DNA of 24,101 bases from CAYTQK01 sp964439745 (GCA_964439745.1 CAYTQK010000009.1:1-24101), one strand, 5' to 3'. Counted from the stretch's first letter, positions 1-9,224 are shown. The notes: generated from the letters alone by a model not told the origin. Made by a program: numbers and translations.

Positions 1-1428
1 ATCTTCCATGACCTCTTCCCGCACATCCGCTCTTTCCAGGGCGTTTTTGTAGATGACATAATATTTGTTGATGTTGCTGACGTAACGGACGGTTTCCTGC
101 CCCACCAGGCGCAGGACGGCCAGTTCCACGTTGCGGAACCAGCGGCCGGGATCCAGGTTCATGGCTTGTGCCGTCTTTCGGGCCCGGCGGATCTTGGCCG
201 GGCCGGCGTTATAGGCGGCCAGGGCAAAGCGGACCTGGTTGCGGGGGGAGATATCCGGTTCGCTGAAATAGCGGTCCCGGATAAAGTCCAGGTACTTGAC
301 GGCGGCATGGATATTGTTTTCCACCCGGTCAACTTTGTCGATGCCCACGTTGGGATCGGCGGCCGTGGAGGGCAGGATCTGCATCAGGCCGACCGCCCCG
401 CGATGACTGACGATTTCAGGACTCAAACCGGATTCCTGGTAGGCCATGGCCAGCAGCAGGCGCCAGTCAAAATTGTACCGGTCGGCGTATTTCTCGAAAT
501 AAGGGCGATACTTTTTTATTTTCCGCAAGTCTTCTTTCCCCAGGGGGTTTTTCACCCACTGTATTTTTTCATAGTACCGCTGGAAAAAGATATTGCCCAG
601 CAGGGTGCCTTTGCGGTGGTTCTGAAGAAAGCGGTTCAGGCTGGCTTTCAGCCGGGGCGCGTCTTTGCGGACCGCCCAGGCGATGCGTCCGCCCTGGCGC
701 AGGACGACATTTTCATGGACCCGGATATGGGGCAGCACCTTGGTCCAGATGGTTGCGATGTGGCTGTCGCAGATGGTGCGGGAAATGGCGCCGCTGTTGA
801 CCAGTTCCAGGATGTCCTCGGTTTCCAGGTTCTCGTCGGCCGGGACGATCCGGACCGGGGCCCGGCCGTCTTTCTTCAGCTGCCGGTTGAGGCGCTCCAG
901 GCTTTCGTAATAGCTGCTACTGGGACGGACAAAAACCCGCTGACCGGACAGGCCGGCGGGGGCTTGCGGAGCCCCGGTTTTGCGGTGGGTGACCAGGACT
1001 TCATCCACGCCGGTCAGGTAGGGCCGGGTAAAATCCACCATTTTTTCTCTTTGCTCCGTAATGGTCAGGCCGGCCGCGGCGATATCGCCGCGGCCCCGGA
1101 CCAGGCCGGAGAGCAGTTCATCCCGGGCCACGGGAATGAATTCCAGGGTGATCTTCAGATCCCGCGAGGTGATGCCCTGGTTGAGAAATTTTTCATACTC
1201 CTTGAGCAGGGCGTATTCAAACCCATGGGCCGTGCCCTCGGCCAGAAAAAAGTTGGTACGGTTCATGGTGGTCAGCACCCGGATATATTTCCGTTCCAGC
1301 AGGGCGGGCAGATCCTCGGTGTAGGTCTCGGACAGGTGTACGTCCAGGGGGTGATGAGGGGCCTCGGCCGCGCCGGCGGCGAAAACACTCAGCATTATGA
1401 GCAGGGTGGCAGAAAGCAATTTTTTCAT
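1..1428 (-). CDS. MltF-type membrane-bound lytic transglycosylase (C-terminus cut by window edge)
   Basis: Reads open from ATG at 1428 to the window edge (476 residues, 3' end missing). It begins with a signal peptide (Lys-Lys, then a hydrophobic stretch to about residue 20, with AGAAEA as likely cleavage region). Residues about 45-295 form a periplasmic solute-binding module (SBP family 3 type, RGDIAAAGLTITEQR). Residues about 315-470 are a family-1 SLT lysozyme-like domain: the catalytic glutamate is Glu332 in AYQESG, followed by GAVGLMQILPST and the AYNAGP motif near 415. This is the MltF arrangement: cleavage of the glycan strand of peptidoglycan with formation of 1,6-anhydro-MurNAc, regulated by the solute-binding part. 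The start is supported by GAGGAAAG seven bases upstream. A candidate promoter precedes it, so it is probably transcribed separately from the kinases to its right. Confidence 0.88.
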   Translation of the reverse strand, partial: MKKLLSATLLIMLSVFAAGAAEAPHHPLDVHLSETYTEDLPALLERKYIRVLTTMNRTNFFLAEGTAHGFEYALLKEYEKFLNQGITSRDLKITLEFIPVARDELLSGLVRGRGDIAAAGLTITEQREKMVDFTRPYLTGVDEVLVTHRKTGAPQAPAGLSGQRVFVRPSSSYYESLERLNRQLKKDGRAPVRIVPADENLETEDILELVNSGAISRTICDSHIATIWTKVLPHIRVHENVVLRQGGRIAWAVRKDAPRLKASLNRFLQNHRKGTLLGNIFFQRYYEKIQWVKNPLGKEDLRKIKKYRPYFEKYADRYNFDWRLLLAMAYQESGLSPEIVSHRGAVGLMQILPSTAADPNVGIDKVDRVENNIHAAVKYLDFIRDRYFSEPDISPRNQVRFALAAYNAGPAKIRRARKTAQAMNLDPGRWFRNVELAVLRLVGQETVRYVSNINKYYVIYKNALERADVREEVMED

Positions 1429-1454
1429 TGGTCTTTCCTCCATCTCCTGGTTCA

Positions 1455-1483
1455 ACCCTATGATTTTAAGCTGGAGGTGTCAA
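1455..1483 (-). promoter_or_regulatory. Candidate sigma-70 promoter for the lytic transglycosylase
   Basis: On the minus strand a perfect -35 hexamer TTGACA (1483-1478) is followed after exactly 17 bases by TAGGGT (1460-1455), a weak -10 (3 of 6 consensus positions). It lies about 27 bases before the start codon at 1428, in the 137-base gap after the kinase stop. The perfect -35 and ideal spacing support it; the poor -10 limits confidence. Confidence 0.4.
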
Positions 1484-1565
1484 CCGCGGTGTCATCCCGG
1501 CAACATAAAAGCGAGTCCGGCTGAGAGGCAGAAGGTGAATGTCCGAAGAAGCATGGCGCCTGTTC

Positions 1566-4355
1566 TCAGCTGACTTTCGCTCTCCGGTCCAGCAATTCCC
1601 GCACGGTCCGGGCCAGGCTGCGCTGATCCACCGGCTTCATCAGGAAATTGTCGATCGGAAAATCCTTCGCTTTGATTTGTTGATATTTTTCGCTGAAGCC
1701 GGTGCAGAGAATGATGGGCAGGCCCGGGCGGATTTCTTTCACGGCCCGGGCCAGCTTGTCCCCGGTCATCTGCGGCATGGTCATATCTGTGATGACCAGG
1801 TCAAACCGGTCCGGCGAGGCCCGAAAGGCCGCCAGGGCTTCGACGCTGCTGCACCGGACAGTAACCGTGTACCCCAGCCGTTCCAGCCGCTGCTGCATCA
1901 TTTCGACAATGGGCAGTTCATCGTCCACCAGCAAGAGGTGTTCCCGGCCGGACGGCAGGGGCGCAAACGACCGGTCCGGGCTGATGGCCTCCCCGCTCCT
2001 GGCCAGCGGCAGGTAGACGTGAAAGGTGGTGCCCCGATCAGGTTCGCTGTACACGGAAATATGGCCCTGGTGGGATTTGACGATGCCGTGCACCACCGAG
2101 AGACCCAGGCCGGTGCCGTAGCCCTTTTTCTTGGTGGTAAAATAGGGCTCGAAAATTTTTTCCTGCAGGACCGGGGGAATGCCGGTGCCGGTATCACTGA
2201 CCATCAGGCGGGCATATTGACCGGCTGGCATATCCGGATAGCTTGTGTCGTCTTCTCCCATTATTTCCACGGCCGCGATACTCACTTCCAGAAGGCCTTC
2301 CCCCTCGGCCATGGCATGGACGGCGTTGGTGGCCAGGTTCATGATGACCTGGTGAATCTGGGTGGGGTCGGCCCGTATGATTAAATCCCGGCCGGAGAGG
2401 GTCTCCTTGAATTCAATGGAGGAGGGAATGGTGGAGCGAAGCATTCTCAGGGTTTCCTTGACCAAGGGATTGATGGCGATGGGAATTTTTTCCTGTTCTT
2501 CCCGCCGGCTCATGGTCAGAATCTGCTTGACCAGATCCTTGGCCCGCAGGCCGGCCCGGAGCACTTCCGAAAGGTTGCGGTGCAGCCGCGTTTCCCGTTC
2601 GACGCGATCCAGGGAGAGTTCCGTAAAGCCGATGACCGAGGAGAGGATATTGTTGAAATCATGGGCGATACCGCCAGCCAGGGTGCCGATGGATTCCATC
2701 TTCTGGGCTTGGCGGAGCTGGGCTTCCAGTTGTTTACGGCGTTCCTGTTGGCGTTCGGCCTGCATCCGGGCGTTCAGAATGGGCGCGGTCTGAAGAGCGG
2801 CCTTTTCCAGCCGCTGGCGGTCGTGTTCCGAATATCCGCCGGCTTTGTTGGCCACGGCAAACTGGCCGATCAATCGGTCTCCATGCAAAATAGGCACCAC
2901 CAGGGCGTTTTCCAGGGGCAGGTGACCCGTAGGCGGGGTCAGTCCCTGGTTGGCGATAAAGCTTTTTTTTTGTCGCAAGGACCGGCTCCACAGGCCTTCC
3001 TGGTGTTTTTGGTCAAAGACGATGTCCTTATCAGGCACCCGGCATTTGTCCCAGATATCCCGGGTCATGGAGGGGCAGACCAGGTTGCCCTGGTTATCCA
3101 CATACCCGAAATAGCCAAACCGGCTGTCCAGCTCCTCCAGAATCACCTCCAGCACATCGGCGTATATGGCCTCGCTCTCAGAGATCAGGAAAATCTGGGC
3201 AATGCGGTTGCTGAGGGTAATGGACCGCTGTTGCTGCCGCATTTCTTCTTCGAATTTTTTGCGGTCGGTGATGTCCCGGGTAAAGGCGATAATCCGGCCG
3301 CTGTTGTCTGGCAGGCAGCTGGTGCTGATCTCCACGTCGATCAGGCGGCCGTCACGCCGTCGGTGCCGCGTTTCAAAACGCTCCTGGCCGGCCTGCCGTA
3401 GTCGGGCCAGGTGCTGCCGGGTCTGTTCCGCAGTCTCCTCCGCCTCGATGTCGTTGATGGTCAGGCCGGTCAGGGTTCCTTGGGGATAGCCCAGAATCTC
3501 GGCCGCGGCCGGGTTGGCTTCCAGCAGGCGGCCCTCGGCGTCCAGCAGCCAGTAGCCGTCCAGGGAAGTGTTGAGAATATGGGCGTATTCGATCTCTTTT
3601 CGCCAGCGCCGGGTGATATCCCGGACAATGGCCAGGAACAGTCTTTGCCGGTTGATCGCCACCGCGCCGGTGGTGATCTCCACCGGATAGATACTGCCGT
3701 CCCGGCGTTGATGCCGGTATTCCAGGGTATGCGAGCGGCCAACCGGCCATTGCTTCCATTGCCGACGGACGTCGGCCGGGTCAGTATCCGGCGGATGCAG
3801 ATCAAAGACGGTCATGCCCAGAAGTTCCCGCCGGGAGTAACCCGAGCCGTTCACCGCCGCTTGGTTGAGATCGAGAATGGTGCCATCGCCGTCATGCAGA
3901 TACACCTCGTCAGCAAACTGATCGAACAGGGCCTGGTATCTTTCCCGGCTCTTCCCCCTGGAGACAGCTGTACGGGTCGAGGCCGCCAGCGGTTCCCAGG
4001 TGATGACCGCCAGCGGTCGGCGGTCGGAGTCTCCCGGAATCCAGGAGACATGCAGCCGGGCCCAAAGGCTGCGGCCGTCCCGGCACAGGATGCGTGTTTC
4101 TTCGACCGAGGAAAACTCAGTCTGCTCATACCGGGGGGGCGCAACGAGGAGCTTCGCATTCAGGTCATGCGGCTGGAGGAAGTCCTCCAGTTTCCTGCCG
4201 GCCAGCTCCTCCAGCCGGTATCCCAGCAGGCGTCCCAGGGCTGGATTGACCTGTTGCAGCCGGCCGGATTCGTCTACCAGGGCCGCGGCCGTCGGCAGAT
4301 ACGTAAAAATCAGGCGGAATCTTTCGTCGTTTGTCTCGCGGGAATGTTCGCCCAA
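1566..4355 (-). CDS. Soluble hybrid histidine kinase: PAS-PAS-PAS-GAF-HisKA-HATPase-receiver
   Basis: A cytoplasmic sensor kinase of about 929 residues with no membrane segment. Three PAS domains (about 10-125, 135-250, 255-365) are followed by a GAF domain (about 390-530), a HisKA helix with phospho-acceptor His565 in AHDFNN, an ATPase domain with N-box NLATNAVHAM, DTGTGIP and GTGLGLS, and a C-terminal receiver with LLVDDE, acceptor Asp857 in ITDMTMP and Lys in MKPVD. The complete phosphorelay suggests autophosphorylation and transfer to its own receiver; with no DNA-binding output, a separate HPt or partner is expected. I chose TTG at 4355 because AGGAGG (4368-4363) sits seven bases before it; the same sequence is only one base from ATG at 4361, and ATG at 4403 has a weak ribosome site. 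It lies downstream of a second hybrid kinase and is probably co-transcribed. The signal sensed is unknown. Confidence 0.9.
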   Translation of the reverse strand: MGEHSRETNDERFRLIFTYLPTAAALVDESGRLQQVNPALGRLLGYRLEELAGRKLEDFLQPHDLNAKLLVAPPRYEQTEFSSVEETRILCRDGRSLWARLHVSWIPGDSDRRPLAVITWEPLAASTRTAVSRGKSRERYQALFDQFADEVYLHDGDGTILDLNQAAVNGSGYSRRELLGMTVFDLHPPDTDPADVRRQWKQWPVGRSHTLEYRHQRRDGSIYPVEITTGAVAINRQRLFLAIVRDITRRWRKEIEYAHILNTSLDGYWLLDAEGRLLEANPAAAEILGYPQGTLTGLTINDIEAEETAEQTRQHLARLRQAGQERFETRHRRRDGRLIDVEISTSCLPDNSGRIIAFTRDITDRKKFEEEMRQQQRSITLSNRIAQIFLISESEAIYADVLEVILEELDSRFGYFGYVDNQGNLVCPSMTRDIWDKCRVPDKDIVFDQKHQEGLWSRSLRQKKSFIANQGLTPPTGHLPLENALVVPILHGDRLIGQFAVANKAGGYSEHDRQRLEKAALQTAPILNARMQAERQQERRKQLEAQLRQAQKMESIGTLAGGIAHDFNNILSSVIGFTELSLDRVERETRLHRNLSEVLRAGLRAKDLVKQILTMSRREEQEKIPIAINPLVKETLRMLRSTIPSSIEFKETLSGRDLIIRADPTQIHQVIMNLATNAVHAMAEGEGLLEVSIAAVEIMGEDDTSYPDMPAGQYARLMVSDTGTGIPPVLQEKIFEPYFTTKKKGYGTGLGLSVVHGIVKSHQGHISVYSEPDRGTTFHVYLPLARSGEAISPDRSFAPLPSGREHLLLVDDELPIVEMMQQRLERLGYTVTVRCSSVEALAAFRASPDRFDLVITDMTMPQMTGDKLARAVKEIRPGLPIILCTGFSEKYQQIKAKDFPIDNFLMKPVDQRSLARTVRELLDRRAKVS

Positions 4356-4445
4356 GTCCATACCTCCTGGTTGCCATGCGGGTAGTCGTTTTTTTTGTAA
4401 CATCCGCCACTTTACCGGGCAATGGACTAAAAGGACCGGAGAGCT

Positions 4446-7400
4446 TTATTCGGAACGGCTCGTATCCAGTATCTCCCGAACCTTGGCGGCCAGCACCCGC
4501 GTGGAAAAGGGTTTTTCGATAAAGTTGACTTCCTGGTCGATAATGCTCTGGCAGGCAATGACCTCATCCGGATAACCGGACATGAACAGCACCTTGAGAC
4601 AGGGGTGCCGGGCGGCCAGGCGTTCATATAACGGCTTGCCGTTCATTTCCGGCATGATCACGTCGGTCAGCAGCAGGTCAAGGGGGCCCTGGTGTTTTTC
4701 TGCCAGGGCCAGGGCCGCCTTGCCCTCGGCCGCTGCCAGTACCTGGTAACCCTGTTCCTTGAGGATATCTGTCGCCAGCATGCGGACCGGTTCGTTGTCT
4801 TCTACCAGCAGAATCGTTTCCGACCCTTTGCTCGGAGCAGAGCTGGCCGCTTCCTGATGTACTGCCGGTGCCGGCTCTAGGGGCACCGGCAGCAGTATGG
4901 TAAAGGTGGCTCCCTGGCCAGGCAGGCTCTTCGCCCGGATATCGCCGCCATGCTGTTTGACAATCCCGTACACCGTGGCCAGGCCCATGCCGGTGCCCTG
5001 GCCGGTTTCCTTGGTGGTGAAGAAAGGTTCGAAAAGGTTGGCCCGGGTGATTTCGTCCATGCCGCAGCCCGTATCCCGAACCGTCAGCCGGGCGTAGGTC
5101 CCGGACGTCAGCGAAAAATATCGGCCCTGGTCGTTTTCCTCCAGAACGAAAACGCTGGTGGCAAAGGTCAGGCGGCCGCCGTGAGGCATGGCGTCCTGGG
5201 CATTGACGGCCAGGTTCATGATGATCTGCTCCAGCTGGCCGGCATCCCCGTTGATCTCGGGCAGGTCCGGTGCCAGGTCCAGGTCGATGGTGATGTTTTC
5301 CCGGATGGTTCGGCGCAGCAGGGCGATGAAATCTTCCAGCAAAAGATTCAGATTGACCGGGGCAACGGCCAGGGTCTGTTTGCGGCTGAAGGCCAGGATC
5401 TGCCGGACCAGGTCCTGGGCGCGGGTGCCGGCCTTGACAATTTCCCGGAGAAAACGTTCGCGTTCGGCAGGGGTGCCATGCTCGGCCAGCAGCATTTCCC
5501 CATAGCCGAGGATGGGAGAGAGCAGGTTGTTCAGATCATGGGCGATGCCACCGGCCAGGCGGCCGATGGATTTTAGCTTCCGGGACTGGCTGAGCTCTTC
5601 TTCCAGCCGGGACCGGTCCGCCTCGGCTTTTTTCTGCTCGGTGACCTCCTGGCCGAACTGGACCAGGGCGGTCACCCGGCCCTGGTCGTCGAAGACCGGG
5701 TACCCCCGCAGCAGCCACCAGCAGCCGTCCGGGGTCTGTTGCTCACAGGCCTTTGGTCTGCCATCAGTCAGTGCCTGGAGCAGGGAACATTCCGGGCAGG
5801 GGGTGCGGCGCTGCTGCCAGATCTCATAACAGGGCCGGCCGATCAGTTCCCGGGTTTCTTTTCCGACGTAGGCGGCGGCCCGGCGGTTGGCCCAGATGAC
5901 CCGCCGTTCGGTATCATAATAGATTACTATCTCGTTGGTGGCATTGAGAATGAGGTTCTTCTGGTTTTCGTTTTTGCGCAGGGTGGCTTCGGCTTTAAGG
6001 CGGTTGAACAAAAGAGCGAAGTTGCTGGCAATTGTTTCGATGGCGTGACGCAGCCGCACTGGCCGGCCGGCCGGCAGCAGCAGGCTCAGGCCGCCCACCG
6101 AAATCTCATCCAGAGCGAAGCCGACACTGTAGGCCTCCTGCAGTCCGGTCCGGTGTTCAAATTCCCGGCAGAGGTTGCGGGGAATCTTCTGCCCAAGTAA
6201 GGGGTACAGCCCGCCGGGGATGGTTTCCAGCCGGCCGGTGGTATACAGGTGGACATTCCAGCTCATGTCCGCGGCGGAGAATTCCAGGGCCAGGGGATTA
6301 AAATCGATCATGTCCCGGAGTACCTCGGTAAAAGGTTCCAGCCCGGACAGGCTGCGGATGCGGATGGTATCGGTCTCCATGTCATACAGGGAGACCGCCA
6401 CCACCGCTTCCGGGTTGACCGCCTGGACCTGATCGGCCAGGTATTGGCAGATGGCCTGAAGATCGTCCATGCGGCTGATGGTGATAAAAGTCTGGTTGAT
6501 CAGTTCCAGTTCGTGAAAATATCGTTCCCGCTCTTCTTCAATCCGTTTGCGCTCGGAAATATCGTTGATGCTGGCCAGGATGCAGATTTCCTCGTCCAGG
6601 AAAAAGGTTTCCGCCGAGAACAGGCCGGTCACGGCTTCTTTCTTCCGGTTGCGAAAGACCAACTCACGGTTGAGTACCGGGTTGCCCTGGAGCAAATCCC
6701 GGACAACCTGGTGCCGCTCCCGCTCATCCTCCCACAGGGGCAATTCCAGGGTGGACCTGCCCAGGAGCTCTTCCGGGGTGTAGCCGGTCAAAGTGCCAAA
6801 GGCGCGGTTGGCCTCGATAATCCGGCCGTCCCGGACACGGGTCAGCACCTGGGCATAGGGCGCGGTATGAAAGGATTTGAAAAATTTGGCCTCGCTTTCC
6901 CGGAGCGCGGTCAGGGCTTCATGTTCGGCGCTCACATCCCGGAAAACCAGGACCGCCCCGCTGCATTCCCCTTTGTCGGTATATACCGGGGCGGCGCTGT
7001 CGGCGATAGGCCGCTCCTTGCCGTCCCGGGCGATCAGCAGCGTTTCCTCGGCCAGGCCGGACAATTGCCGGGTACGCAGGACACGGGTGATCGGGTCTTG
7101 GGCCGGCTGCCGGTCGCGGGTGTTGATGATGTGGAAGATTTCGGCGGCCGGCCGTTGCCAGGCTTCGGCCAGTGGCCAGCCGGTCAGGGCTTCGGCTACC
7201 GGGTTCATCTGGGTGACGCGGCCGGCCGCATCGGTGGCAATGACGGCATCGCCGATGGCATTGACGGTGGTGCGGTGTTTTTCTTCGCTTTCCCGCAAGG
7301 CCCGGCGGATGGCAAACCGTTCCAGGATCCGTCCCAGCCGTTCGGCGACCAGGTCGAGCAGGCGGCGTTCCTCCCGGAGAAAGGGGCCTTCGTCCAAGGG

Positions 7401-8300
7401 CGGCCGCTTGTCCAGATAGCAGATTCGCACCTCCCCGACTGCATCTTCATGGACGGTCAGGGTCTGGGTCAGCCGGGCATGAGGGCAGTTATCGCACCGG
7501 CCGGCACAGTCCGCGCCGGCATGGTAGGCCTCTTCGGCCAGGGTGATGCGGGCGCGGGTGATATCCGGATACTGCCAGGCCGGGGGAAGCAGGGCGGTTG
7601 TTCCCTGAAGAATATCGGCAAGTTCACTGCTGGTTTCCACCAATCGGGAAATCCCGTAGAGGCAGTCCAGTTCCTTGATCCGTTCCCGCAGCGCCGCCTC
7701 GGTCCGCTTCTGGCTGACGATTCCCCAGGTGATGTCGGCCAGGGCGGCCGCCAGATCGGCGTCCCGGGCGGTATAGGGTTCCGGTTTGTTGCCCACCCCG
7801 AGAACGGCCAGGACTTCTCCCTGTCGTGTGACCGGTACAACCAGTTCCCGGGTCACCGGCACGTGACCGGCAGGCAGGCCTTTTTTATGGGACAGGCCGG
7901 CATAGTCGTTGTGAATGACCGGTTTTTTCTGGTGCACGCAGTCCACCCAGACCCCGGCCAGGTCCACGGAATAGTGCAGCCCCCGGCCCTGGGCTCGGCA
8001 GAATTCCGCGCGGGTGCGGGTAGACCATTGCTGCAGATATAGGGTCTTCTGGTCGGCGGCCACGAAGTGATAAAAGCCGATGGGGCTGTCCATCAGAGTG
8101 CTGATCTCATCCAGGGCCCGGGTCAGGACCTCTTCCAGGCTGTGTTCGGCGGCATAATCCACCAGGGAAAAGTAGGTCTCGTACACCCGCCGGGGCATTC
8201 CATCGGAAAGGTGCGGGCCCGCCTTCCTGCCGGATTCTTTTGACGACAGGAGAAAGGCGGGTTCTCGGCCCGGGGAGGATGGCGTGTCGGTATCGCTCAT
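4446..8300 (-). CDS. Large soluble hybrid histidine kinase with GAF and PAS modules and cysteine clusters
   Basis: A 1284-residue sensor kinase without membrane segments. Order seen: GAF domain (about 50-197); a GAF-like module (about 210-330) with cysteines 265, 269 and 272 and the motif DEGPFLREERRLLDLVAERL; PAS (about 340-455); PAS (about 465-585); a GAF-like stretch (about 600-770); PAS (about 780-890) with Cys824 and the CPEC pair 835/838; HisKA with His921 in AHDLNN; ATPase domain (NLAVNAQDAM, DTGCGMD, GTGMGLA); and a receiver with LLVEDNE, Asp1213 in LTDVIMP and Lys in EKPF. All phosphorelay residues are present. It is first of a two-gene run with the next kinase (42-base gap) and is divergent from the J-domain gene, sharing a 192-base intergenic region. 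ATG at 8300 has only a weak GAG ribosome site. The cysteines may bind a metal or sense redox, but this is inference. Confidence 0.9.
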   Translation of the reverse strand: MSDTDTPSSPGREPAFLLSSKESGRKAGPHLSDGMPRRVYETYFSLVDYAAEHSLEEVLTRALDEISTLMDSPIGFYHFVAADQKTLYLQQWSTRTRAEFCRAQGRGLHYSVDLAGVWVDCVHQKKPVIHNDYAGLSHKKGLPAGHVPVTRELVVPVTRQGEVLAVLGVGNKPEPYTARDADLAAALADITWGIVSQKRTEAALRERIKELDCLYGISRLVETSSELADILQGTTALLPPAWQYPDITRARITLAEEAYHAGADCAGRCDNCPHARLTQTLTVHEDAVGEVRICYLDKRPPLDEGPFLREERRLLDLVAERLGRILERFAIRRALRESEEKHRTTVNAIGDAVIATDAAGRVTQMNPVAEALTGWPLAEAWQRPAAEIFHIINTRDRQPAQDPITRVLRTRQLSGLAEETLLIARDGKERPIADSAAPVYTDKGECSGAVLVFRDVSAEHEALTALRESEAKFFKSFHTAPYAQVLTRVRDGRIIEANRAFGTLTGYTPEELLGRSTLELPLWEDERERHQVVRDLLQGNPVLNRELVFRNRKKEAVTGLFSAETFFLDEEICILASINDISERKRIEEERERYFHELELINQTFITISRMDDLQAICQYLADQVQAVNPEAVVAVSLYDMETDTIRIRSLSGLEPFTEVLRDMIDFNPLALEFSAADMSWNVHLYTTGRLETIPGGLYPLLGQKIPRNLCREFEHRTGLQEAYSVGFALDEISVGGLSLLLPAGRPVRLRHAIETIASNFALLFNRLKAEATLRKNENQKNLILNATNEIVIYYDTERRVIWANRRAAAYVGKETRELIGRPCYEIWQQRRTPCPECSLLQALTDGRPKACEQQTPDGCWWLLRGYPVFDDQGRVTALVQFGQEVTEQKKAEADRSRLEEELSQSRKLKSIGRLAGGIAHDLNNLLSPILGYGEMLLAEHGTPAERERFLREIVKAGTRAQDLVRQILAFSRKQTLAVAPVNLNLLLEDFIALLRRTIRENITIDLDLAPDLPEINGDAGQLEQIIMNLAVNAQDAMPHGGRLTFATSVFVLEENDQGRYFSLTSGTYARLTVRDTGCGMDEITRANLFEPFFTTKETGQGTGMGLATVYGIVKQHGGDIRAKSLPGQGATFTILLPVPLEPAPAVHQEAASSAPSKGSETILLVEDNEPVRMLATDILKEQGYQVLAAAEGKAALALAEKHQGPLDLLLTDVIMPEMNGKPLYERLAARHPCLKVLFMSGYPDEVIACQSIIDQEVNFIEKPFSTRVLAAKVREILDTSRSE

Positions 8301-8336
8301 AACTCTTTGTCCGTCCTGGTTGTCCGTAATTAAGCC

Positions 8337-8367
8337 GGGCCTGCCAGCCGTTGACGGCTGGCGGCCC
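8337..8367. repeat. Strong intergenic inverted repeat (13-bp stem, 4-base loop)
   Basis: GGGCC-T-GCCAGCCG (8337-8350) is separated by TTGA from CGGCTGGC-GGCCC (8355-8367). The stem is 13 base pairs with a single bulged T at 8342. It lies 37 bases upstream of the kinase start at 8300 and upstream of the J-domain promoter. Neither strand shows a T-run after the stem, so it is not a typical intrinsic terminator. It would fold in the 5' leader of the kinase mRNA if transcription starts to its right, or it could be an operator. Confidence 0.6.
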
Positions 8368-8415
8368 AGGGAGCGAGTCGGCGTTTTTCGGCCCGGCGCA
8401 GGATGTCGCCCGGCC

Positions 8416-8444
8416 TTGACAGGGCAGGCGGGCCGGTCTATAAT
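8416..8444 (+). promoter_or_regulatory. Perfect-consensus sigma-70 promoter for the J-domain gene
   Basis: TTGACA at 8416-8421 and TATAAT at 8439-8444 are separated by exactly 17 bases, so both hexamers and the spacing match the sigma-70 consensus. Transcription would begin near 8451, giving a leader of about 42 bases before ATG at 8493. Because the promoter overlaps an in-frame upstream start at 8403, it also shows that the longer reading frame cannot be the translated one from this promoter. Confidence 0.85.
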
Positions 8445-8492
8445 CGCTCAAATTTTTTATTCAGGATCCCAGGAACGCGCACGGGAGATGTC

Positions 8493-9224
8493 ATGATGAC
8501 CCCGGAACCCAGTCAGAAAATTGTTCATGCCTGCCGCCTGCTTTTTACCGACCCCCATCTGGTCGACCATCGTTTTCTCCATAATATGGCAGAAGAAGAT
8601 CTCAAGTCGGCTTTTCGCAAAAAAGCCCTGCAGACCCATCCGGATCGTTTCCGGGCCCTGGGCCGCAGCCACGAGGAATTGAGCCAATTGTTTCAGGAGG
8701 TTTTTGCTGCCTATGAAACCGTCCAGGAGTTTCTGGCCCGGCGGCATACCCCGGCCTCGTCCCGGGGGCGGCACCCTGCCGAAGGGGAAAAGACGGCCGC
8801 TGCCGCCGCCGGTCGGCCTGCTCCGGCGGATCATTACTACCGGGGCGGGCTGCCCGGCCGGGAACTGCGCCTGGGGGAATTTCTCTACTATTCGGGGCGC
8901 ATCTCCTGGCGGACCCTGATTGCCGCCATTGTCTGGCAGAAGCGACAGCGGCCCTTGTTCGGGGAAATCGCCCGGCAGTGGAATTTTCTTTCCGCTGAAG
9001 AGGTCCGCTGGATCCTGAGTTGCAAATCATGGCACGAAAAATTCGGGGAATGCGCCCGCCGTCATGGCTTGTTGTCTTCCTATCAGCAGATGGCCGTGAC
9101 CGGACGCCAGAAACGGCTGCAACCCCTGATCGGAACTCATTTTGTCGAAAACGGCCTGCTCTCGGCTGAACGGCTGAATATTTTTGTCAATGAAATGGCC
9201 CAGCACAATCTCCAGGTTGGCTAG
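8493..9224 (+). CDS. J-domain protein with four C-terminal MshEN-like repeats
   Basis: A 243-residue soluble protein. Residues about 15-82 form a J domain: the HPD tripeptide is at 49-51 in ALQTHPDRF, flanked by basic helix II and by helix III. J domains stimulate the ATPase of DnaK-type Hsp70. There is no Gly/Phe region or zinc domain. After a linker rich in Ala and Pro (about 84-120), residues 125-240 hold four repeats whose key glycines are at 128, 157, 185 and 214 (spacing 29, 28, 29), each starting with a hydrophobic residue, Gly, then Glu or Thr, and continuing to [IL]S about ten residues later (RLGEF, LFGEI, KFGEC, LIGTH). This layout resembles the paired motifs of MshEN/GspE N-terminal domains, some of which bind c-di-GMP. 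Start 8493 (or 8496) is preceded by GGGAG. It is the only plus-strand gene here and converges on the PilZ gene. Confidence 0.8.
   Translation: MMTPEPSQKIVHACRLLFTDPHLVDHRFLHNMAEEDLKSAFRKKALQTHPDRFRALGRSHEELSQLFQEVFAAYETVQEFLARRHTPASSRGRHPAEGEKTAAAAAGRPAPADHYYRGGLPGRELRLGEFLYYSGRISWRTLIAAIVWQKRQRPLFGEIARQWNFLSAEEVRWILSCKSWHEKFGECARRHGLLSSYQQMAVTGRQKRLQPLIGTHFVENGLLSAERLNIFVNEMAQHNLQVG

Noticed and set aside
166..1524. 452-residue plus-strand open frame at the left edge
   Set aside because: It is antisense to the lytic transglycosylase, whose signal peptide, catalytic motif and ribosome site are all on the minus strand.
6249..8042. 597-residue plus-strand open frame opposite the large kinase
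   Set aside because: It is antisense to a clear multi-domain kinase, its sequence is rich in Gly, Gln and Phe without domain signatures, and GC-rich codon use commonly leaves such shadow frames open.
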